This document shows positions 25,780 through 34,172 of a DNA stretch of 53,331 nucleotides, one piece after another; within the stretch, counting starts at the first letter, position 1, and every line of letters starts with the position of its first letter. Source of the DNA: Neolewinella agarilytica. GTDB lineage: Bacteria; Bacteroidota; Bacteroidia; Chitinophagales; Saprospiraceae. The position numbers and the translations under genes are program-made. Below the pieces are notes generated by a model. The model was not told where the DNA came from, did no database searches, and saw only the letters and a list, made by a program, of their open reading frames with translations. The stretch is from contig NZ_FOFB01000036.1 in the NCBI RefSeq assembly GCF_900110645.1, positions 1 through 53,331 of the forward strand, written 5' to 3'.

Positions 25780-27048
25780 TTATTGCTTGATCAGGTGATG
25801 GGTAAGAACGCCGGTGCTGCCGCTGAGGCGGACGAAATAGTGACCCGCCGGAAGGTCAGTAAGCGGCACGTCTATTTGGTTAAGGCCGGTATTGAGGGCG
25901 CGGACGCGGGATGCCGTGAGGGTTCGACCAGCAGGGTCTATCACCTCCAGACGAAGATCTTCAGCGGGCTGGCGAGCGGATACTTCCAGAGTAACTTGAT
26001 CCGGAGCAGGGTTAGGGTAAATGCGGCTTTGGTCGATCCCTACCGGCAAAGTGGTAGTAGCCGTGGTTTGCTCGGTACTCAGGCGAAAAGTAGACACTCC
26101 GGTAGAACTCCCTTCAAAATCGATGAACTGCATCCGGTAGAGGCTGTCCGGCGTCTGGACGAAGTATACCAGATCATCCGGAACAGACCACTGAAAGGTG
26201 CTGAGGTCGAAGCTTTTCCAGTCATAACCGATGGTAGCTAGGGAATCAGAGAAGGCTGCTTCGTCAGCTGGCGCAACAGCAGTTTCCGGATCGACACCAG
26301 ACAACTTAGCCACGCTGACATCTTTGTTCTGCAAGACGCCGGTAACCGTATAGTCGAGAATATTTCCTTCCCCGTCGGGTAAAGGCGTTACGTAGCGGGT
26401 GAATAACAGGTCCCAGTTGTCTGGTTCCAGGTCAAGGACGCCATCATCAAAAGAAAAGTACGCCAGAGTTTTACCGACAAAGTCCGCCTTATCAATGCTT
26501 ACCGTATCCGAAGTGCTCCCCCCAAGTGGGCCATGAATAAAAGTGTACACCCCACCCGCCAGAGACTCCACAAAGACCTTGTGGTATGCTCCGTCCCGGG
26601 TGGCAACAAAGAATACGCAGGAGCCGAAAACCGTCTGGGTGGCGGGGCTGTAAGTTCCCCACCCCAGGTCAAAAGGGTTGCCGGGGTCAGCAATGGCGTT
26701 GAAGCCTCCATCGTCCCAACTGCCTTCCCCGTTGTAGAGCCGTTGAACGACCTGGTTGGTATCTGCCGTACTAAAATCCGTTGCGCTACCAGCGTAAAGT
26801 TCCACTTGTAGTAAGGGATTGGCCTGGGAGGAGGCAACGCCCTCGTTCACCAGAATTCCGGAGGAGCGTCCGCCTACGTTGAAGGCAATGTCCCAACTCG
26901 TATGCGAAACCGCTGAAGAAGTGCCCCCTTGCAAGTCAACGTAGACCGCTGAAGCATAACCCGGCCCCTGAATGACCTGCTCAAATTGCGCCAACAAAAC
27001 GGTCGGCAGTAGAAGAAAGACAAGAAGAAAGGTAGTAGCTGATTTCAT
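25780..27048 (-). CDS. hmuY: HmuY-like heme-binding protein with type IX sorting domain
   Basis: The 422-residue product has a signal peptide (ends LLAQ, residue 20). Two HmuY-like stretches follow: HTSWDIAFNVGG with SSGILVNEG, and YHKVFVESLAGGVYTFIHGPLGG with NWDLLFTRYVTPL. The last 80 residues (SRIYPNPAPDQVTLEV to HLIKQ) are a type IX secretion C-terminal domain, so the protein is exported and attached at the cell surface. HmuY proteins bind heme outside the cell and pass it to the TonB receptor. It is first in the operon, directly behind the Fur-like sites. Confidence 0.85.
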   Translation of the reverse strand: MKSATTFLLVFLLLPTVLLAQFEQVIQGPGYASAVYVDLQGGTSSAVSHTSWDIAFNVGGRSSGILVNEGVASSQANPLLQVELYAGSATDFSTADTNQVVQRLYNGEGSWDDGGFNAIADPGNPFDLGWGTYSPATQTVFGSCVFFVATRDGAYHKVFVESLAGGVYTFIHGPLGGSTSDTVSIDKADFVGKTLAYFSFDDGVLDLEPDNWDLLFTRYVTPLPDGEGNILDYTVTGVLQNKDVSVAKLSGVDPETAVAPADEAAFSDSLATIGYDWKSFDLSTFQWSVPDDLVYFVQTPDSLYRMQFIDFEGSSTGVSTFRLSTEQTTATTTLPVGIDQSRIYPNPAPDQVTLEVSARQPAEDLRLEVIDPAGRTLTASRVRALNTGLNQIDVPLTDLPAGHYFVRLSGSTGVLTHHLIKQ

Positions 27049-27146
27049 TGTTTACATTTGGTCTAAATAAGAATAGCGCAAATGTAACGGCGACCTACCC
27101 GCATGTCCAAGCAATTTTTGAATTTGTTGAGAATAAATCTAAATAA
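27048..27146 (-). promoter_or_regulatory. Heme operon promoter with two Fur-like palindromes
   Basis: The promoter is TTG (27108-27110), 21 bases, TACATTTG (27079-27086) on the minus strand. Two palindromes of the form TTRTTKASA-N5-TCTAAATAA flank it. Site 1 (27048-27070; TTGTTTACA-N5-TCTAAATAA) lies just after the expected transcription start and touches the ATG. Site 2 (27124-27146; TTGTTGAGA-N5-TCTAAATAA) lies upstream of the -33 box. Each has 7 of 9 matching arm positions. The TTATTTAGA half-site fits Fur boxes I recall for this phylum, and iron-dependent repression of heme uptake is expected. Confidence 0.7.
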
Positions 27147-27328
27147 CGAAATGAAAATCAATCTGCACTCAACCTTTCTGTACTTACAGTGATGCGGCTG
27201 TCAGGTTAATCCGGGCAAGGGCTGATGTACGGTGCAAGTATGATTTTGCCAAAGAAAGCTCCGGAATACATCATAATTTCGCATCCAATTAAGGTTTCCG
27301 CCGTTTACCTTTCCTAGCCAAGCCATTC

Positions 27329-27862
27329 ATGCGACTCCTCTCCCGTCTCCTTTCCCCCTTACTCCTTTTAACCTTACTCTGCACCTGCGGCCCCGCGCCC
27401 AAACCTGACGCTCCTCTTCCCCGCCTCGGCTCCGCCGATGCCCCCACCCGCTACGATAACTTCGCGGAGCTGGAACCTTTGTTTTATCAGTCAACAGACA
27501 CCGCCTACGTCATCAACTTCTGGGCCACCTGGTGTAAGCCCTGCCGGGAGGAAATCCCACTGCTGGAAAAACTGGCCGGCGAACACCAGGGAGATCCCCT
27601 GCGCATCGTCCTCGTTAGCCTGGACACGGAGGAAAGCGCCATCAGGCGCATCCCGGCTTTCCTTGCGCAACACGCCCCTTCCCTGAACGCGGTTATCCTC
27701 ACCGACGAAGACCCAGCCTGGGGCAAAACCATTGATCGGGTGTGGACGGGCTCCCTGCCCACCACCATCCTCTACCGCGGCCAACGCCGCTACGTCTACC
27801 GACGCAACTTCCCCACCTACGTTGACCTGAAGGGAGCCGTGGCTCCCTTATTTCTTAGGTAG
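27329..27862 (+). CDS. TlpA/ResA-like thioredoxin lipoprotein
   Basis: The 177-residue product has a lipoprotein signal (LCTC, Cys20) and a thioredoxin domain with the redox pair WATWCKPC (C69, C72), a VSLDTEE strand-helix and the cis-Pro region GSLPTTILY. It is probably an envelope thiol reductant or oxidant, as TlpA/ResA proteins are in cytochrome c maturation. A dispersed-motif copy (27380-27400) encodes the lipobox itself (CTCGPAP), exactly as in the GH20 lipoprotein; this may be convergent use of the motif. Confidence 0.9.
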   Translation: MRLLSRLLSPLLLLTLLCTCGPAPKPDAPLPRLGSADAPTRYDNFAELEPLFYQSTDTAYVINFWATWCKPCREEIPLLEKLAGEHQGDPLRIVLVSLDTEESAIRRIPAFLAQHAPSLNAVILTDEDPAWGKTIDRVWTGSLPTTILYRGQRRYVYRRNFPTYVDLKGAVAPLFLR

Positions 27863-28095
27863 GACTGGCCATCTCTTTTGTGCCCTTTGTGCCTTTGTGA
27901 TCTACGTGTCACATAGCTGCGAAGCAGCCCTCCGCCCTTCTCTAACCTCCACGATCTCCGCGCGCAAACACCACCGCTGCGAAGCAGCCCTCCGTATTCA
28001 ACCGTCAATCCCCGACAAGAAAGCCATTTACTTCCCCCCTAAGCTGAACCACTTCCAGCTTTTTCGTATTTTGAGTTCGCACCCGATCATCAGCT
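27863..28095. repeat. Intergenic repeats: CTTTGTG units and two GCTGCGAAGCAGCCCTCCG copies
   Basis: The left part has tandem CTTTGTGCC-like units (27876-27900). Then GCTGCGAAGCAGCCCTCCG occurs twice, near 27916 and 27974. The second is preceded by ATCTCCGCGCGCAAACACCACC, which is matched at 38312-38345 by ACCTCCGCGCGAATACCCCTTAGCTGCGCAGC. This is a third small dispersed repeat type. No gene is convincing here. Confidence 0.7.
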
Positions 28096-28680
28096 ATGCG
28101 TAAATTCTATTCTCTTTTCCTGCTGCTAGCCCTTTCTGCAACGCTGAGTGCCAGCGAGTTTCGTGGTTTCTTACTCACCCGCGACGGCCTGCAGCTAACC
28201 GGCTATTTCAACTTGATTGAGTACAGCCCTTCGGGCAACTACATCACCTTTACCAATGACTTTGGAGACATCTACTCCATTCACCCGATGCTCGTGCGGG
28301 GCTTCGGCTTTAGTAAGGACGGCACAAGTTTTCGGTACATCAGCCGCTTTCACAACGGGCAATGGTATTTCCTGCGCGAGGAGATTTATGGCCGAACGCT
28401 ACGGCTCTACCGCTTACCCGACAATGAAAATCATTGGGTAGACGATAGCCTGCTCAAACTCTACACTGACCCTCCGCCCACCTTTTATATCGGCTACGGA
28501 GAAGGTCAGTTATTACCCGTTCCCCGAGCAGGGTTTAAGCGCATTCTACGCGACTTCCTGTCTACCGCCAGCCCTGAACTAGCCGGTAAAATCGGTAAAA
28601 AAGGATATCGTTACCGAGACCTTTACGCCATTATTGGTCAAGTCAATGAATTGACGGGACGGCAACGGAGGAGGCTGTAG
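28096..28680 (+). CDS. Secreted protein of unknown function
   Basis: The 194-residue product has a signal peptide (ends LSAS, residue 20). The mature part begins FRGFLLTRDGLQLTGYFNLIEYSPSGNYITFTNDFGDIYSIHP, a beta-rich pattern, and ends in a helical, basic tail (GRQRRRL). Aromatic and charged residues are conserved-looking but no family is recognised. The TAG stop is the first TAG of the repeat array filling the gap to the next, convergent gene. Confidence 0.7.
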   Translation: MRKFYSLFLLLALSATLSASEFRGFLLTRDGLQLTGYFNLIEYSPSGNYITFTNDFGDIYSIHPMLVRGFGFSKDGTSFRYISRFHNGQWYFLREEIYGRTLRLYRLPDNENHWVDDSLLKLYTDPPPTFYIGYGEGQLLPVPRAGFKRILRDFLSTASPELAGKIGKKGYRYRDLYAIIGQVNELTGRQRRRL

Positions 28681-28821
28681 GTAGTCTGGTAGATCGGTAG
28701 TCTGATATAGCTACCGCTCGTTGGAAGCGTTGGAGAAAAAGTACAGCTGTCACAAACTTGCCGCCTGTGACAGCTGTAAAGTGCGGTAGCCTACAAGACT
28801 ACAAGCACTACAAGAAGACTA
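28678..28821. repeat. GTAG repeat element with central 13-bp palindrome, stop codon to stop codon
   Basis: The left arm (TAGGTAGTCTGGTAGATCGGTAG) begins with the TAG stop of the left gene. The right arm (CTACAAGA, CTACAAGCA and CTACAAGAAGA units) ends with CTA, the TAG stop of the right gene. In the middle is a perfect 13-bp hairpin, TACAGCTGTCACA with TGTGACAGCTGTA (28742-28754, 28766-28778). The 138 bp between the two genes is thus wholly repeat. Confidence 0.85.
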
Positions 28822-29193
28822 CTTCCCTCCCGGTCGGTGCCGGCGCCGCATCTTCGCTTTTTCTTCTTCGCGAATTTCAAGGTATTGATCCTTCTGTGCA
28901 TCGGATAGCAGATCAAGGATCGCCCGTTCACGGTTAGCGCGTGCCATGCCAAGATCGGCCAGCGCGTGCTCCTTATTCTTTTTATTGGATTTGCGGACTT
29001 TTTTATAAGCCTCCAGGTAAGTATCCTGAATGTCCTGCAGAGCTTCTGCCTGATCGTCGTCCAACTCCAGCCTTTCAGCCAGTTGTTCGACATTGGCCCG
29101 ATGAATGGCCTGCGCTTGGACATTCACCGGGCTTATCATAAAAATGGTAATTAACGCAACTGCAAAAAGCAGTCTGGAAAAATCGTTGTTCAT
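28819..29193 (-). CDS. Small periplasmic helical protein, Spy/LTXXQ-like
   Basis: The 124-residue product has a signal peptide (ends VQAQ, residue 28). A helical domain follows with LAERLELDDDQAEALQDIQDTYLEAYKKVRK and LDLLSDAQKDQYLEIREEEKAKMRRRHR. The L(D/S)xxQ turns are those of CpxP/Spy-type proteins, which bind misfolded proteins or sense envelope stress. Assignment is tentative. The next gene upstream encodes a related design. Confidence 0.65.
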   Translation of the reverse strand: MNNDFSRLLFAVALITIFMISPVNVQAQAIHRANVEQLAERLELDDDQAEALQDIQDTYLEAYKKVRKSNKKNKEHALADLGMARANRERAILDLLSDAQKDQYLEIREEEKAKMRRRHRPGGK

Positions 29194-29349
29194 AACCTCA
29201 ATATTCGTTGTTCACAGTAACCACTTAAAAAAGCTGTTCATAGCATTAGTCACTCAGCGTAGTTCTTGTCAATTCGCTTCATGGCTATGACGGTAACAAA
29301 TGAAAAACGACACATCAATATTGAAATTAAATTCGTTTCTAACGATTTT

Positions 29350-29811
29350 TTAACGACCACCACCTGGGCGACCACCGCCTCCGGGGCGACCACCCTGGCC
29401 TCCGCGATTGCGGCGCTGGGCTTCCGCTTCTTCCTGCATTTTAGTGTAGGCCGCCAGCTGGTCAGGGGTTAAGATGGCACTCATCTCTTTGGTCTGGTTA
29501 GCTCGCATTGCTTCCATTTTGCTGCGCATGGCCTGGCGGTCACCGCCAGCAGATTCACGCATTTCACGGGCCTGGGTAGCGTAGCGCTCGGTTATCTCCT
29601 TGAACTTGACGGTTTGCGATGCGTCCAGGCCAAGCTGCGCCGCCATGGCGTCAAGATCCGGGCCGGGACGGCCTTGCCGGGCGCCCGCACGACGAGCGTC
29701 GGTGGCTTCAGTGTTCGTTTTCGCAGGAGTCTGAGCCGTAGCTTTTGAACTATTACAGGAAGTGGTCATCAAGCCGCTGACTAAAAAAATCAGCATAAAA
29801 AACTTTTGCAT
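29350..29811 (-). CDS. LTXXQ-like lipoprotein with Gly/Arg-rich tail
   Basis: The 153-residue product has a lipoprotein signal (TSC, Cys19), a low-complexity Ala/Thr linker, and a helical part with LGLDASQTVKFKEITERYATQAREMRE and ILTPDQLAAYTKMQEEAEAQRR, typical LTxxQ spacing. The end is a GGRPGGGGRPGGGR repeat. It probably lies in the envelope and may be a stress or metal-related chaperone like Spy; not proven. Confidence 0.7.
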   Translation of the reverse strand: MQKFFMLIFLVSGLMTTSCNSSKATAQTPAKTNTEATDARRAGARQGRPGPDLDAMAAQLGLDASQTVKFKEITERYATQAREMRESAGGDRQAMRSKMEAMRANQTKEMSAILTPDQLAAYTKMQEEAEAQRRNRGGQGGRPGGGGRPGGGR

Positions 29812-29905
29812 TAGATAAGTATTTAAGATGCTCCAACGGAGCGATTCAAAGGTTTGACGCTTTGACGCACAGGAATGTCAAATCCTTCGCACTTATTCTT
29901 TTATT

Positions 29906-32218
29906 TTACCACTCGTAGCTAATTCTCAGTTCCACATTACGTCCGGAAGCGTCCGCGAAGTAACGCTGGCGGTCCAGATAATCCCGATATTGGGTATTGA
30001 AAAGGTTTTGGGCGGCGGCGCGCAGGTGCAGAGAACGGTTAGAAGGCAGGGGGATTTCCCGCTCCAGGCTAAGGTCCAGCAAACTGTAAGCGGGTGGTGG
30101 CACGAGGAAGTCCTGCTCGGGATCAAGCCGGCTTTGCCGGCTAACAAACAAAGCTTCTGCCCGTAGCTTCCAATGCTCTGCGGGGTAGTAATTAACGCCG
30201 AGGCGAAGGTTATCCGAAGGAACGTAGACCAGAGGCCTCCCTTCCGTTCGGTTGCGGCCCCGGACGATGGCCAGGCGGCCATCCACTTCCCAATCCGGGC
30301 GGGGTTGCCACCAGCTCTGAAAGCTTCCGCCATAAAGGAAAGCATCCCCCGCACGATAAAGGAAAAGAGGAAAGGCCCCACGGACGGTAAGCCGAAACTC
30401 TGGCTGCGGCTCCAGAAAAATGTAGTCACTAATCGGCTGGGCAAAGCCCGTAGCTTTGAGGCTAAAGCCTGCTCCGTTCAGCTGTAGCCCCATTGTCATT
30501 TTCAGCGATCGCTCAGCTTGCAGCGTACGATCTCCCTCTTCAATACCACTAACGCCCTGGTGCAGGCCATTGCTGTAAAGCTCGTTGATCTGGGGGGCAC
30601 GTTCCCGGAGGGTCAGGCCGCCGGTAATGCTCAGGCGATCATTCGTCCGCCAGCGACCTTCCAGGCTTCCGCCGAAGGTTTGGAAAACGTGCTCGAAACG
30701 CTCCACTACCCGCGGCAGACTGCGGGTAATGGTGATGGCTTCGTAGAACTGCCGGTCGTAGCGCAGACCCGCATGGTACTGAAACCGGTCTTTTTCGTAA
30801 TGGTAGGCAAGGTATCCGGAAGCCCGGTTAGCGTTGTAATCCGGGATCAGGGGCAGCACCCCCGTTCCGGGTTGGTTATCGTTGAAGGCAAAATCGTATT
30901 GCACGTTCGCGTCCAGATGCCGGCCGGAGCCCAATTCGCGATGCCAGGATCCTTCCAGCAGGTGGGTCCATTGCAGGAGGCTTAGGGCGGCCCGGTCGTC
31001 GGGGCTACCCCGGCGGACGTCAAACTCCTTCCGGTCATTGAGCTGTCCGCCGTAGCGTAAGGTGAAGCGATTCTCTTCGTTGGGACGAAACTCCGTCTCC
31101 GCTTTGAGCAGGTGGTGGGTCACCGTCTGCCGGGGAGAGGCGACGTCGTAGGAGAATTCCTCTTCGGTAAAAAAGGGCTCCTCCCGCCCGATGGCCAGTT
31201 CAAGGTCGGTCAGATTACCGACCTGGCTTCCACGGAGAACCCCAATCTCCGCATTGAAGAGGGAGTAGTAGAGCCGGCTCGTCCAGCGTTCGTTGTGAAA
31301 GCGGGCAAACTGCAGCGCCGCATTGGCTTCGCGGCGGCCGGTATTGCGGAGGTAGTAGTCCGGGCTTTGCTGATCTCCCCGCAGCTTTCCTGTCGCACTC
31401 AGGCGGTAGGCTGTCTTCTTTCCACTGTCCCCGATTCTGGCGTTGAGCACATGCCCGAGGCCATTGGACTGGAAGCCATAGCCGACCTTTCCCTCCGCCT
31501 CACCGTTAGCCCGCAGGGGCGCAGGTTCGATCAGCACGGTGGCCGCCACCGTGGGGCCGGCATAGCGCAGGGCTTCAACGCCCTCTACCACGCGGACGTA
31601 GGCCGCGACCCAGGGGTCAATCTCCGGGGAATGATCATTGCCCCACTGCTGCCCGCTCTGGGCGATGCCGTTGTTCTGGAGGCTGAGACGATTGCCGAAG
31701 AGCCCGTCGTGGACGGGCTTGGCGGCCGAAGTACCGCTGCGTAAGCTGCTTACCCCCGTGATCCGTTCCAGCGCATCGGAGAGTTGCCCCGTAGCCTGCT
31801 GGTCTTGTTCACGGGAGTAAGTAGCGTTCGCGGCGGCGGAGATGGTGACCGTCTCCGTGTAATTATCATGGTGGTGCAGGTAGACCGTCAGCTGTGTGTC
31901 CCGCTGCAGATCAATTGCCAGGCTTTTGCCGTCGCAGCCCAAATGGCTGAAGCGGAGCACCTCCGAACCGGCACAAAGGCCGGTAAACTCGAAGTAGCCA
32001 GCACTGTCTGCCTGAATACCAAGGCCGGCACCTTCGGCATAGATGGTGCCGTAGCCCAGGGCTTCCTCGTCGTGTTCACTAAGCAGGTAGCCGGAGAGGG
32101 TAAGCTGACAGCCGGCTTGCCCCTGCCTCCCAACCTGCTGTGCACCCGCGTCCGCGCCCCCGCCTAACAGCAGGGCGATACAAAGCATCAGGCGGTAGGG
32201 GACGACGGACTTTAGCAT
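29906..32218 (-). CDS. TonB-dependent receptor, predicted metal (zinc-type) uptake
   Basis: The 770-residue product has a signal peptide, a carboxypeptidase-like regulatory domain (residues about 35-115), a His cluster (LHHHDN) before the plug, and a plug and barrel ending VELRISYEW. It starts directly after the stop of the lipoprotein gene (TAAATG), so the two are translationally coupled. The Zur-like operator upstream and the His cluster suggest metal uptake of the ZnuD type, but the substrate is an inference. A variant dispersed-motif copy encodes GADAGAQ near the signal peptide, and an exact 9-mer lies at 30021. Confidence 0.82.
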   Translation of the reverse strand: MLKSVVPYRLMLCIALLLGGGADAGAQQVGRQGQAGCQLTLSGYLLSEHDEEALGYGTIYAEGAGLGIQADSAGYFEFTGLCAGSEVLRFSHLGCDGKSLAIDLQRDTQLTVYLHHHDNYTETVTISAAANATYSREQDQQATGQLSDALERITGVSSLRSGTSAAKPVHDGLFGNRLSLQNNGIAQSGQQWGNDHSPEIDPWVAAYVRVVEGVEALRYAGPTVAATVLIEPAPLRANGEAEGKVGYGFQSNGLGHVLNARIGDSGKKTAYRLSATGKLRGDQQSPDYYLRNTGRREANAALQFARFHNERWTSRLYYSLFNAEIGVLRGSQVGNLTDLELAIGREEPFFTEEEFSYDVASPRQTVTHHLLKAETEFRPNEENRFTLRYGGQLNDRKEFDVRRGSPDDRAALSLLQWTHLLEGSWHRELGSGRHLDANVQYDFAFNDNQPGTGVLPLIPDYNANRASGYLAYHYEKDRFQYHAGLRYDRQFYEAITITRSLPRVVERFEHVFQTFGGSLEGRWRTNDRLSITGGLTLRERAPQINELYSNGLHQGVSGIEEGDRTLQAERSLKMTMGLQLNGAGFSLKATGFAQPISDYIFLEPQPEFRLTVRGAFPLFLYRAGDAFLYGGSFQSWWQPRPDWEVDGRLAIVRGRNRTEGRPLVYVPSDNLRLGVNYYPAEHWKLRAEALFVSRQSRLDPEQDFLVPPPAYSLLDLSLEREIPLPSNRSLHLRAAAQNLFNTQYRDYLDRQRYFADASGRNVELRISYEW

Positions 32219-32779
32219 TTACTGCAGTTCGATATCAAAGGTAATCTCAGCGTCAATGGATCCGCCCGCAGCGGCGGGATTATTGATGGCAGCACCCATG
32301 GCTCCTTTGGTGGGTTCATGGCGCAGGGTAACCGTGAGGGTTCCCGTACCCGCGTCACCCGTAGTAAGCATGGTTACCAGTCCGATTGGATCGCCGAACG
32401 CGTCAGCGTCGTCATAGCTGAAGCTCAGGCTGGCTCCGCCGTCGCTGACGTAGAATACCTGGTGCTCCGCACCTTCCGTAACAATTTCTGAAACAATACT
32501 CCCCTCCTCGTTGCCAAAAGCCATCTGGCCGCGGTAGCTGGCATTAGCCATCAGCTGTCCGGTAGTAGTGAAGGTTGGTGCATTACCTCCCTCTCCGTCC
32601 GGGTCAGAAAACCCAAGGGTGACCATCTCTTGCGGACCGTTAGGGAAAAGCGTCAGCGTAGCGGTGGTGATCACCTCTTCTTCGTTCTCGATGATGGGAT
32701 CATCGTCGTCTTCACAGCCAAAGGTGAACAGGAGGATGCTGAATGCAAACAGGAAAGGAATTAATCTAAGGTTTTTCAT
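32219..32779 (-). CDS. Lipoprotein paired with TonB receptor
   Basis: The 186-residue product has a lipoprotein signal (TFGC, Cys22), an acidic linker (EDDDDPIIENEEE), and a beta-rich domain (ATLTLFPNGPQEMVTLGFSDPDGEGG, then TLTVTLRHEPTKG). Its first position in the transcript, the coupled receptor and the palindrome in the promoter suggest a surface or periplasmic partner for metal or metallophore uptake. I cannot name the family with certainty. Confidence 0.72.
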   Translation of the reverse strand: MKNLRLIPFLFAFSILLFTFGCEDDDDPIIENEEEVITTATLTLFPNGPQEMVTLGFSDPDGEGGNAPTFTTTGQLMANASYRGQMAFGNEEGSIVSEIVTEGAEHQVFYVSDGGASLSFSYDDADAFGDPIGLVTMLTTGDAGTGTLTVTLRHEPTKGAMGAAINNPAAAGGSIDAEITFDIELQ

Positions 32780-32794
32780 TTGGTCTTGTATTTA

Positions 32795-32845
32795 GGACCG
32801 CAAGGTAGCGGAGTTTTTCGCTTTATTGCAACAAAGTCGCAATAA
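32795..32845 (-). promoter_or_regulatory. Zur/Fur-type palindrome over the -33 box
   Basis: The sequence TTATTGCAAC-AAA-GTCGCAATAA (32823-32845) is a 10-bp inverted repeat with one mismatch. On the minus strand the TTG in its second half is followed 21 bases on by TACCTTGC, a TAnnTTTG box with mismatches. A repressor on the palindrome would block the -33 box. The TTGCAAC...GTTGCAA type resembles Zur sites; the factor is not proven. Confidence 0.65.
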
Positions 32846-32905
32846 TAATTTTAGAAAGGTCGCCTGACAATTGAACTTCCTGGCAGAAAGCCAGGGAAGT
32901 GCACC

Positions 32906-32944
32906 ACAAAAAAGCCCTTCCCGCCAGGCGGGAAGGGCAAACAA
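32906..32944 (-). terminator. Intrinsic terminator after bla-like gene
   Basis: On the minus strand GCCCTTCCCGCC-T-GGCGGGAAGGGC is followed by TTTTTTG. It lies about 45 bases past the stop of the beta-lactamase-like gene. Confidence 0.88.
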
Positions 32945-32985
32945 CAGTCATGTGTATTGTGGGTTGAGATCAACCTCTCAAAGCT

Positions 32986-33963
32986 CTACGACCGGGCGAG
33001 CTTGTCAAGGACAAGCCCCAGGTCGCGAATAATCTGTTCACCGTCCGGATCTTCGACGATGGCAGTCATAATGTAATTTCTTTCGGGGCCCTGTACCATC
33101 GCCACGTCAGCGTGGAAAACGGACCAGGAACCAGACTTGCGGTATACTTTGGCGTTGGGGGCTACGCGGTCCAGCACGCTCACAAACTTGTGGTGCAGAG
33201 CGGGATCAACCAGGTAGCTCATCATGGTGGCGCTACTCTTCTCACTCACCAACTCTCCGTTGGCGAGCAGGTAGAAGTAACGGCAGATCTGTTCGGTGGT
33301 GGCAGCGTGGCTGATTCCTCGCATGGGGTCCGGGTAACGGCGGCCGCCAGCGGCGTAGCGCTTACCTACCCACAATCCTCCTCCGAATTCGGGATCGTAG
33401 AGACGGTAGTTGGGGTCCGTCATGGTACGTTCGATGTTCTCGAAGCCTACGCGGTCGATCATCCGGGTTGTAGCGGCATTATTAGACTTGGCGATCATGA
33501 GTCGCATATCGGCTTTCACCGCAGCGGTTTCTTTCAGCTCTCCACGCTCGATGGCGTCTTGAGCAGCAGCCAGCACCGCAATCTTGGGAAGACTTGCGGC
33601 ATACATCATATGACGGCCGTTGAGGGTGCCGAAGCGAGGCTGGTCTTCGTTGCTCATATCCACAAGACCAAGAGATAATTTCTTGTTGCGGTAAAGCTTA
33701 GACCAAACCGGGTGGGCCAGAATCTTAGCCTTCATACTTGCTTCCAGTGACTCATCCTGAAAACTACGGAGGGAGGCAGTTGGCTCTTCCATAACGGGAA
33801 AAGCAACTTCCTTGAGTTCAGCAGGAGCTTCAAAAGGAATGGGCATGAAGAACGCCGAGCTAACACTCAGCTGAGAATTCAAGCGGTTGGCATCGAAACC
33901 AGTGCTACTCATGAAGAGGACCGCAACGATGGAAAGAGATAAAGACAAAAAGCGTTTAAACAT
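32986..33963 (-). CDS. Serine beta-lactamase/transpeptidase-like protein
   Basis: The 325-residue product has a signal or anchor segment (residues 1-22) and the class A-like motifs S124-L-P-K127, S160-N-N and K276-S-G. A clear class A omega-loop Glu (ExxxN) is not seen; the corresponding region reads DPNYRLYDPEFGGG. It may therefore be a non-lactamase hydrolase or a penicillin-recognising protein rather than a resistance enzyme. No regulator gene is adjacent. It has its own promoter and terminator. Confidence 0.82.
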   Translation of the reverse strand: MFKRFLSLSLSIVAVLFMSSTGFDANRLNSQLSVSSAFFMPIPFEAPAELKEVAFPVMEEPTASLRSFQDESLEASMKAKILAHPVWSKLYRNKKLSLGLVDMSNEDQPRFGTLNGRHMMYAASLPKIAVLAAAQDAIERGELKETAAVKADMRLMIAKSNNAATTRMIDRVGFENIERTMTDPNYRLYDPEFGGGLWVGKRYAAGGRRYPDPMRGISHAATTEQICRYFYLLANGELVSEKSSATMMSYLVDPALHHKFVSVLDRVAPNAKVYRKSGSWSVFHADVAMVQGPERNYIMTAIVEDPDGEQIIRDLGLVLDKLARS

Positions 33964-34103
33964 ACAGTATTATGTGGTGAATATATCCGGGCCTTCCAAA
34001 ACGAAAACCCGATGAACCTAACTGTCAAATGTTTGCGGGGAAAAGGTATGTAGAGCGCTAAAAAATGATGAAAGAATGTAAATGCGCTTCTATTGTAGAC
34101 ACC

Positions 34104-34134
34104 CAAAGGTAATCTTTGTTGACCAAAGGCCAAA
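34104..34134 (-). promoter_or_regulatory. Promoter of bla-like gene
   Basis: TTTG (34131-34134), 19 bases, TACCTTTG (34104-34111) on the minus strand. It sits between the repeat array and the gene. Confidence 0.75.
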
Positions 34135-34172
34135 ATCATGGGGTGTGAATGGGGTGTTTAACGTTTTTTTAA

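Noticed and set aside
27817..28008. 63-codon minus-strand frame with YGGLLRS repeats
   Set aside because: The repeated peptide is only the translation of GCTGCGAAGCAGCCCTCCG DNA repeats; it overlaps the end of the thioredoxin gene.
33112..33678. 188-codon plus-strand frame
   Set aside because: Antisense to the beta-lactamase-like gene, whose active-site motifs are all in the other strand.
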